A DNA stretch of 5,424 nt from Desulfobacteraceae bacterium (GTDB taxonomy: Bacteria > Desulfobacterota > DSM-4660 > Desulfatiglandales > Desulfatiglandaceae), in the NCBI GenBank assembly GCA_030589715.1, contig JAUUVE010000182.1:1-5424 (forward strand), given 5' to 3'. The position numbers and the translations under genes are program-made. The notes beneath the pieces are model-generated. The model was not told the DNA's origin, ran no database searches, and saw only the letters and a program-made list of their open reading frames with translations. Of the stretch, positions 1 through 4,619 are shown piece after piece; position 1 is the stretch's first letter, and every line of letters starts with the position of its first letter.

Positions 1-329
1 GGTTTGTCTATGCGGCCGCATGGGCCATAGCCTTTATGAGCGCGGGCGTTGGTGGTGCCCTGCTCGGTAATATCAACGGCATCAATATCTCTGTGGGCTA
101 TTTGGGCCTGTTGGTACTGCCAGCCGTGGTCCTTGGCGGGCTCAACTCCGTACCAGGGGCCATTGTTGGCGGCATCCTTATCGGTCTGCTCCAGAATTTT
201 TCAGGGACCTACCTTGATCAATTTTTCCCGGGCGGGGTGAAAGAGATTGTACCTTTTGCCTTTATGGCGGTCTTTCTCCTCTTCAAACCTTACGGCCTTT
301 GGGGATGGGAGAGAATTGAGAGAGTGTAA
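1..329 (+). CDS. livH: LivH-type ABC transporter permease, C-terminal part (5' truncated by window)
   Basis: Inner-membrane permease of a HAAT (branched-chain amino acid type) ABC importer, which pairs with LivM to form the translocation channel. The first full codon is at position 3 and 108 residues are visible, about the last third of a usual ~290-residue LivH. Visible family hallmarks are the stretch LPAVVLGGLNSVPGAIVGG (glycine-rich turn between membrane segments), a following hydrophobic helix, and the ending LLFKPYGLWGWERIERV, which matches the usual LivH ending (L.RPyGLfG...ERV). Three hydrophobic segments can be seen: around GYLGLLVLPAVVLGG, GAIVGGILIGLL and IVPFAFMAVFLLF. The frame is open to the window edge, so the internal ATG at 36 is not the start. 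The stop TAA is at 327-329, and livM follows after 102 bp in the same direction, as expected for one operon. The substrate is not shown by this fragment. Confidence 0.93.
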   Translation, partial: FVYAAAWAIAFMSAGVGGALLGNINGINISVGYLGLLVLPAVVLGGLNSVPGAIVGGILIGLLQNFSGTYLDQFFPGGVKEIVPFAFMAVFLLFKPYGLWGWERIERV

Positions 330-431
330 GAGAATTCGGAATGCGGAAGGGAATAGTAGATTAGTGGTTGTTTTAAATCCGCAATCCGCAATCCGAAATC
401 CGAAATCCGAAATCGTGTAGGGGGTTATCCT
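330..431 (+). repeat. 7-bp tandem repeat array in the livH-livM spacer
   Basis: Positions 375-415 hold five full copies plus a partial copy of a heptamer with consensus MAATCCG: AAATCCG at 375, CAATCCG at 382 and 389, AAATCCG at 396 and 403, then AAATCG at 410. Upstream, 332-348 is an imperfect reverse complement of 384-400 (14 of 17 bases, mismatches spaced 7 apart), so the transcript could fold with a loop near 349-383. The array stops 3 nt before the likely livM ribosome binding site AGGGGG at 419-424. A related array lies before the gene at 3958. It is a short tandem repeat and not a CRISPR: there are no spacers. Its function is unknown. Confidence 0.85.
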
Positions 432-1532
432 ATGTCCAGCGTTTGGCTACCGTGTGGTGATTATCACTGGAACTATGCACAAGATCAGGGTTGGTGGCAG
501 ACCAATTTTCTAAAGGGGAAGATGATCCTGCTCTTAGCCATCGTTTTTGTCGGCATTCCCCTGTTTGCCGATGAGTACTGGATAAGTGTGGGGACTATGG
601 TAGGGTATACGGCCATGGGTGCTTTGGGCGTTCAACTGCTCATCGGTTACACCGGGTTGCTGACTCTGGGCCATGCCGCCTTTATTGCCGTGGGGGCCTA
701 CACGAGCGTCATGTTGGTCTTGCAGTTCCCCTGGCCTCAGTTTATTGTGGAGTGGGGAGTTGCATATCCCATCAGCATTGTTGCGGCGGGCATTGCTGCA
801 GGGCTCTGGAGCGTCCTGTTCGGGCTACCTTCGGCCAAGGTGAAAGGTTTTTATCTGATCCTGACCACCATGGCCGCCCAGTTTATCACCGTGGATTTTG
901 TCCTGACCCAGTATGTCAGCCAGATTGGAGGAAGGGGTCAGGCATTTTCCCTGCCCCCGGGTACCATCAAGATCGGGCCGTGGGTCATTGAAAGTGAGAT
1001 GCAGATCTATTACGTCATGGCCGTTTTGCTCACATTGATGGTGATTGTATTGGCCAACCTGCTTCGCTCCAAACCGGGCCGTGCATGGGTGGCCATCAGG
1101 GATAATGATATTGCGGCAGAGGCCCTGGGCATCAACATCGTCTGGTATAAACTTTTGGCCTTTTTTGTGGCGGGATTTATGGCCGGTGTTGCCGGAGCCT
1201 TTTGGGTTTGCAACACCGCAGCCTTGAGCCCGGAGCATTTCCCGTGGTTTCTGTCCCTCTGGTTGGTGGGAGTCATCCTGATCGGGGGTGTAGGTTCCAT
1301 CCACGGGGCCATTTTCGGATCCATATTTATGGTTGTTGTCATGGAGTTGCTACAGATGGCGGTTATTCCTCTTGCAGAGTATTACCCCAAAGTGCTGTTC
1401 GATTTCGCCTATATCAAGGACATGGCATTCGGTTTGGCCATCTGTGCCTTTTTGATTTATGAGCCCAACGGTCTTGCCTACCGCTGGTGGCAGGCCAAGA
1501 ACTACTTTAACCTGTGGCCTTTTTCCTATTAG
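432..1532 (+). CDS. livM: LivM-type ABC transporter permease
   Basis: Second inner-membrane permease of the HAAT importer, 366 residues, somewhat longer than many LivM proteins. Evidence is the LivM block LLIGYTGLLTLGHAAFIAVG (residues 70-89), the cytoplasmic ATPase-contact loop with RDNDIAAEALGINIVWYK (223-240), the helix FVAGFMAGVAGAFW (245-258), and VGVILIGGVGSIHGAIFGS (279-297), which repeats the GG.GS..G theme of LivH. At least eight hydrophobic segments are visible. Residues 1-28 form a polar, tryptophan- and tyrosine-rich leader (W5, W13, W21, W22) before the first membrane helix. The ATG at 432 is chosen because AGGGGG at 419-424 lies 7 nt before it; a start at M31 would remove the polar leader but has no clear ribosome site. 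It is followed after 178 bp by the binding-protein gene. The family assignment is firm; the substrate is not defined by the permease. Confidence 0.95.
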   Translation: MSSVWLPCGDYHWNYAQDQGWWQTNFLKGKMILLLAIVFVGIPLFADEYWISVGTMVGYTAMGALGVQLLIGYTGLLTLGHAAFIAVGAYTSVMLVLQFPWPQFIVEWGVAYPISIVAAGIAAGLWSVLFGLPSAKVKGFYLILTTMAAQFITVDFVLTQYVSQIGGRGQAFSLPPGTIKIGPWVIESEMQIYYVMAVLLTLMVIVLANLLRSKPGRAWVAIRDNDIAAEALGINIVWYKLLAFFVAGFMAGVAGAFWVCNTAALSPEHFPWFLSLWLVGVILIGGVGSIHGAIFGSIFMVVVMELLQMAVIPLAEYYPKVLFDFAYIKDMAFGLAICAFLIYEPNGLAYRWWQAKNYFNLWPFSY

Positions 1533-1561
1533 GCTCAAAATAGCATAGCAAACCACTCAAA

Positions 1562-1588
1562 CCCGCCTTGGGCGGGAGAGAGCTTTTT
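1562..1588 (+). terminator. GC-rich hairpin with downstream T run, possible attenuating terminator or mRNA processing stop
   Basis: CCCGCC at 1562-1567 pairs with GGCGGG at 1571-1576 around a 3-nt loop, giving a perfect 6-bp GC stem. Five Ts follow at 1584-1588, separated from the stem by seven bases, so it is not a textbook intrinsic terminator. It lies 29 bp after the livM stop and before the binding-protein gene. Such a hairpin could partly stop transcription or protect an mRNA end; neither can be shown from the sequence. Confidence 0.4.
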
Positions 1589-1614
1589 AGCTATTTAACC
1601 ATTTAACGACCAAC

Positions 1615-1628
1615 GGAAAGGAGGTGAC
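1615..1628 (+). promoter_or_regulatory. Strong Shine-Dalgarno sequence without an adjacent gene start
   Basis: AAGGAGGTGA at 1618-1627 is a perfect complement of the usual 16S rRNA 3' end, yet no ATG, GTG or TTG begins a gene at 5-10 nt downstream. The nearest ATG (1651) opens only six codons and ends at TAA 1669-1671. A CTG at 1637, 12 nt past AGGAGG, opens 18 codons that end in TGA at 1691-1693, overlapping the ATG at 1690 that is in frame with the binding-protein gene. It may be a ribosome standby site or leader-peptide start, or chance. Confidence 0.35.
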
Positions 1629-1695
1629 GGGATTTACTGTTTCAATTGTCATGGTCAGTGTTGGAGGTTAATCTCTGTTTTTGTCAAAAATGAAC

Positions 1696-1704
1696 AAAGG
1701 GGGG
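1696..1704 (+). promoter_or_regulatory. Ribosome binding site that sets the start of the binding-protein gene
   Basis: AAAGGGGGG lies 6 nt before the ATG at 1711. This spacing, together with a signal peptide beginning exactly there, favours 1711 over the in-frame TTG at 1681 and ATG at 1690. Confidence 0.65.
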
Positions 1705-1710
1705 AAACTT

Positions 1711-2970
1711 ATGAAGAAAGGCATTTTTCTAAAGCTTTTGATACCGTTTTTGGCGGTGGTTTTTTTGGTGGGGTTTTCAACGGCTGTCGTGGCCAAACAG
1801 ATCAGGATCGGTGGTCTCAATGATACCACCGGTGCCACATCGGATGTGGGTAAGGATTATGCTATTGGCATGGCAGACGCCTTCAAGTACATCAATTCCC
1901 AGGGTGGCGTTAACGGCACAAAGATCAAGTACACCTGGTTTGATTACGGATACCGCATCCCCGAGGCCATCACAAAGTACAAACTTCTGAAAAGACTCGG
2001 AAATATTGCAATTATGGGATGGGGGACCGGAGATACGGAGGCCCTTTCACCCACCGTCAACAAGGATAAGCTTCCTTATGTGTCCGCATCTTACTCAGCC
2101 CATTTGACTGATCCAAAAAAGACACCTTACAAGCTTTTCTTTTCATCTGACTATTCAACCAATGCCAGAGCCGCCATCACCGCATGGTTTGACAAGAAAT
2201 GGCCCAAAAAGAAGGATTATGGCAAAAGAAAACCCAGATTTGCCGCGTGTTATATGTTCGCGTCACCTTATGGCAGCGCACCTATCAAGGCCATAAAAGA
2301 CCAGGCAAAACTCTTGGGGTTTGAAATAGGACCGGATCAGGATGTGTCGCTCTTTGCGATCGATACCAAGAGTCAGGTTATGGGCCTCAAGAAATTCAAG
2401 CCGGATGTGGTTTGGCACGGCAACACCACCATGTCTGTGGCGGCCACGGTGCGGGATGCCTATGCCCTGGGCCTTGGCGCGGACTGGATCATCAATAACT
2501 GGGGTTTTGATGAAAACCTGCCCCGTCTGGCCGGAGAGGCGGCAGAAGGTGTGATGGGGGCTACTCCATGTGCCTTCTTTGGGCAGAATTATAAGAACAT
2601 GGACCTTGTTGTTTCATCAGCCCAGCTTTACAGCCCCGGTATTCCTGTGGGAAAAAGGCTGATCCGGACTGTTCAGGCATGGGGGGATGCCCTTTTGATC
2701 TGGGAGGCCATGAAACGGGCCGATAAAAAAGGTGTAGATTTAACCAAGAAAGGCTGTGGCCCTGGGATTATGAAGGAAGGGTTTGAAACAATGCGCAATT
2801 TTGATATCGGCCTCGGTGCCTCACCGATCAGCTTTACCCCTACGGATCACAGGCCCACAACTGGTTGTCTTATCCAAGAGTGGAAAGGCGGAAAGTTCGT
2901 GGAAGTGGAACGAGTTGACCTGAAAAAGAGGTGGCCGAAACTGTGGGCGACGAAATGGCTTGGATGGTAG
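1711..2970 (+). CDS. Periplasmic substrate-binding protein of HAAT ABC importer (LivK-like, Peripla_BP_6 type)
   Basis: Periplasmic receptor that would deliver substrate to LivH/LivM. From ATG 1711 it has 419 residues, longer than E. coli LivJ/LivK (~370). Residues 1-28 form a Sec signal peptide: MKKGIFLK, a hydrophobic core at 9-23, and a likely signal peptidase I site after VVA28 (no lipobox cysteine). The mature protein opens with IRIGGLNDTTGATSDVGKDY (31-50), and INSQGGVNGTKI (61-72) matches the family's N-lobe pattern 'iNaaGGinG'. GWGTGDTEALSP (103-114) and LPYVSASYSAHL (121-132) occupy the usual ligand-pocket loops but differ from the canonical LivK serine-rich loop. The C-terminal end RWPKLWATKWLGW is tryptophan-rich. 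Four cysteines (180, 287, 349, 386) are present in the mature chain. A branched-chain amino acid ligand should not be assumed; related receptors in anaerobes are often linked to aromatic or other organic acids. livF follows after 33 bp, consistent with co-transcription. Confidence 0.9.
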   Translation: MKKGIFLKLLIPFLAVVFLVGFSTAVVAKQIRIGGLNDTTGATSDVGKDYAIGMADAFKYINSQGGVNGTKIKYTWFDYGYRIPEAITKYKLLKRLGNIAIMGWGTGDTEALSPTVNKDKLPYVSASYSAHLTDPKKTPYKLFFSSDYSTNARAAITAWFDKKWPKKKDYGKRKPRFAACYMFASPYGSAPIKAIKDQAKLLGFEIGPDQDVSLFAIDTKSQVMGLKKFKPDVVWHGNTTMSVAATVRDAYALGLGADWIINNWGFDENLPRLAGEAAEGVMGATPCAFFGQNYKNMDLVVSSAQLYSPGIPVGKRLIRTVQAWGDALLIWEAMKRADKKGVDLTKKGCGPGIMKEGFETMRNFDIGLGASPISFTPTDHRPTTGCLIQEWKGGKFVEVERVDLKKRWPKLWATKWLGW

Positions 2971-2991
2971 CCTTTTAACAAACTCACCCCT

Positions 2992-3006
2992 GGAGGTAGG
3001 GTCTTG
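2992..3006 (+). promoter_or_regulatory. Ribosome binding site and TTG start of livF
   Basis: GGAGGT at 2992-2997 has GGAGG ending 7 nt before TTG at 3004-3006, and no ATG or GTG in frame is better placed. ACCC at 2986-2989 can pair with GGGT at 2999-3002, placing the ribosome site in a 9-nt loop; the 4-bp stem is weak. Confidence 0.7.
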
Positions 3007-3810
3007 GAGACATCAGATGCGATACTCAAGATCAATAATATCGAGGTAAAATACCACGAGGTTATCTTGGTGCTCAAGGGCGTTTCCATCGAGGTGCCCA
3101 GGGGGGGGATCGTTGCACTCCTTGGCGCCAATGGCGCGGGCAAGAGCACGACCCTCAAGGCCATGTCCGGCCTGCTAAAGACCGAAGATGGCGAGGTGAC
3201 TGATGGTGCCATTGAATATGAAGGGCAACGCATCCACCACGAAAGGGCCGCAAAGATCGCCAAGGCCGGGATTGTTCAGGTCATCGAGGGCCGGAGGGTG
3301 TTCGAACACCTGACCGTTGAGGAAAATCTCAAGGTGGGCGCGCATCTTAGAAAAACCGGTTCGGTGAAAGATGGCCTTGAGACGGTATACCACTATTTTC
3401 CCAGGCTCATTGAGAAGCGTAGTGAGATCGCCGGATTTGTGAGTGGTGGAGAGCAGCAGATGACCGTCGTGGGAAGGGCCTTGATGACCGAGCCCAAACT
3501 GGTGTTGTTGGACGAGCCTTCCATGGGTCTGGCCCCCATGCTCATACATGAAATCTTTAAGATCATCATGAAGCTTAATAAAGAGGAAAAAATCTCCATC
3601 CTCCTTGTGGAGCAGAACGTCAAACTGGCCTTGACCGTGGCGCCTTATGCCTATGTCATGGAGACCGGCAGGATCGTGATGGATGATACCTCTGAGAAGT
3701 TGAGCGAGAACGAGGATATAAAGGATTTCTATCTTGGTATGGGTGGTGGTGGAAAAAAGAGCTTTCGCGATGTAAAACACTACAAGCGAAGAAAAAGGTG
3801 GTTGAGCTAA
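3004..3810 (+). CDS. livF: LivF-type ABC transporter ATP-binding protein
   Basis: Cytoplasmic ATPase subunit that pairs with LivG to power the importer; 268 residues. Motifs in order: Walker A GANGAGKST (41-49), Q-loop region with the LivF pattern IEGRRVFEHLTVEENL (94-109), signature VSGGEQQM (146-153), Walker B LVLLDEP (166-172), D-loop region SMGLAP (173-178), and LLVEQNV (200-206), where LivF proteins carry EQN instead of the switch histidine. LivF proteins are often ~235 residues; this one has an extra basic tail, KKSFRDVKHYKRRKRWLS (251-268), similar to tails I associate with LivF of Desulfobacterota. The TTG start is set by GGAGGT 7 nt upstream. No livG is present in the window, so the partner is expected upstream of livH. 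Function as a LivF-class ATPase is firm. Confidence 0.95.
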   Translation: METSDAILKINNIEVKYHEVILVLKGVSIEVPRGGIVALLGANGAGKSTTLKAMSGLLKTEDGEVTDGAIEYEGQRIHHERAAKIAKAGIVQVIEGRRVFEHLTVEENLKVGAHLRKTGSVKDGLETVYHYFPRLIEKRSEIAGFVSGGEQQMTVVGRALMTEPKLVLLDEPSMGLAPMLIHEIFKIIMKLNKEEKISILLVEQNVKLALTVAPYAYVMETGRIVMDDTSEKLSENEDIKDFYLGMGGGGKKSFRDVKHYKRRKRWLS

Positions 3811-3839
3811 TTTAGAACACATTCCAAATCGGAAGTCGC

Positions 3840-3870
3840 CCCTGTGAAGCCTGCTCAGCACTTGACAGGG
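3840..3870 (+). other. Inverted repeat after livF
   Basis: CCCTGTGAAG at 3840-3849 pairs with CTTGACAGGG at 3861-3870 (9 of 10 positions) around an 11-nt loop. No T run follows, so it does not look like an intrinsic terminator. It could be an mRNA 3'-end stabiliser between livF and the lipoprotein gene, or a chance structure. Confidence 0.45.
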
Positions 3871-3887
3871 TAGGGAATCGGGAGTGA

Positions 3888-3943
3888 GGAATTCAAGATC
3901 TTTTCTTTTGCGACATCCGACATCCGAAATCCGAATTCCAAAT
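3888..3943 (+). repeat. Second, degenerate 7-bp repeat array before the lipoprotein gene
   Basis: ACATCCG at 3913 and 3920 and AAATCCG at 3927, followed by the degenerate unit AATTCCA at 3934, are in the same orientation and phase as the array at 375-415. GGAATTC at 3888-3894 can pair with GAATTCC at 3933-3939 around a 38-nt loop. As before livM, the array ends just before the ribosome site (GGGAGG at 3946-3951). This suggests one dispersed repeat family occupying gene spacers. Confidence 0.7.
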
Positions 3944-3957
3944 AAGGGAGGTTTTCT

Positions 3958-4554
3958 ATGAAGAAAAAACTGGCTTTTATGATGGTTCTCATTTTCGGCC
4001 TCAGTGTCGCCCTAATGTCCTGCGTCACGATAAAGGTCAAGCCCACTGCGGCCAATCTCAAGAACCCGGTTATTAAACTGGAGTCTTTCGAGGTGCCTCA
4101 GTATGATGGTTATTGGTATATTTCAAACAAGGTCAAACCTACTAAGGGAAAAGCCGATAATAGGGGCGCCCCCTTACCACTGAGCTTTCTATTCAGTGTT
4201 AAGAACCCAAATGCCTACCCGATACTGCTCGAGGGTTTTACGTTTACCGTAGCCTTTGACAAGGACTTTGATTTGGTAACCCTTAACAACAACGACTCCT
4301 ATTGGATTCCGGCCGGGAAGACGACTCATGTGAGGGCTACCACGATGATCACGACCCGTTCCGGCCTCTTGAGCCTGCTGGTGACGGGCGGCTTTAAGCT
4401 AAAGGAGAGAAAGTGGAGCCCCTGGGATGCCCTTGAGAGATGGTGGAAAGGGGTTCCCGAGGCTAGTGTTCCGGTCACCGTAAAGGAAGGTTCGTTCGCT
4501 TTTTCAGCCAATGGTGTGACCAAGGTGATTGCCTTTGAAGCGACATATCCGTAA
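3958..4554 (+). CDS. Lipoprotein with LEA14/WHy-like domain
   Basis: Predicted exported lipoprotein of 198 residues; its biological role is unknown. Residues 1-21 form a lipoprotein signal peptide (MKKK, hydrophobic core, lipobox LMSC with C22 as the lipidated residue). Position +2 is valine rather than aspartate, so Lol-dependent transfer to the outer membrane is expected. The mature chain resembles the WHy/LEA14 beta-sandwich: PLSFLFSVKNPNAYPILLEG (74-93) carries the typical NPN turn (83-85), then a strand FTFTVAF, then WIPAGKTTHVRATT (116-129), which matches the 'iPa.s...v.v' part. Residues 150-166 are rich in W and K/R, an insert before the final strands. GGGAGG at 3946-3951 lies 6 nt before the ATG. 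It sits 147 bp after livF and ahead of the strong terminator-like palindrome, so it may be the last gene of the transporter transcript. The WHy assignment rests on pattern recognition. Confidence 0.75.
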   Translation: MKKKLAFMMVLIFGLSVALMSCVTIKVKPTAANLKNPVIKLESFEVPQYDGYWYISNKVKPTKGKADNRGAPLPLSFLFSVKNPNAYPILLEGFTFTVAFDKDFDLVTLNNNDSYWIPAGKTTHVRATTMITTRSGLLSLLVTGGFKLKERKWSPWDALERWWKGVPEASVPVTVKEGSFAFSANGVTKVIAFEATYP

Positions 4555-4570
4555 ACACTGACCTATTCTA

Positions 4571-4607
4571 ACAAGGGGCCAGGTCTCAAGACCTGACCCC
4601 TTGTTTT
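4571..4607 (+). terminator. Intrinsic terminator or palindromic element after the lipoprotein gene
   Basis: ACAAGGGGCCAGGTCT (4571-4586) pairs with AGACCTGACCCCTTGT (4589-4604), with a single C-A mismatch and an effective TCAA loop, followed by TTTT at 4604-4607. The stem is long, GC-rich and directly followed by Ts, so it should terminate transcription from the transporter side. Because the arms start with A runs, it may work partly on the opposite strand too. The right arm with its neighbours (CAAGACCTGACCCC) resembles palindromes that I recall near REP-associated transposases; that link is uncertain. Confidence 0.75.
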
Positions 4608-4619
4608 GCGGGGAGGATT

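Noticed and set aside
36..329. A 97-residue gene starting at ATG 36
   Set aside because: The same frame is open to the window edge and continues LivH sequence upstream, so the ATG is internal.
375..415. CRISPR-like array
   Set aside because: Units are 7 bp in direct tandem with no spacers, and no cas genes are visible.
825..1304. Minus-strand gene of 159 residues within livM
   Set aside because: It is opposite a clear membrane-protein gene, is low in hydrophobic pattern and matches no family I know.
1651..1671. Six-codon leader peptide ATG to TAA
   Set aside because: The SD at 1618-1627 is about 24 nt away, too far, and six codons give no regulatory codon pattern.
1681..1710. N-terminal extension of the binding protein from TTG 1681 or ATG 1690
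   Set aside because: It would put charged residues before a normal signal peptide that starts at 1711, where a ribosome site is well placed.
3175..3861. Minus-strand gene of 228 residues opposite livF
   Set aside because: livF has all ABC motifs in the + frame; the antisense frame is His/Gly-rich as expected for a shadow.
3862..3890. Promoter with a perfect TTGACA at 3862-3867
   Set aside because: No acceptable -10 box at 16-18 bp (TGAGGA at 17), and the hexamer is part of the inverted repeat 3840-3870.
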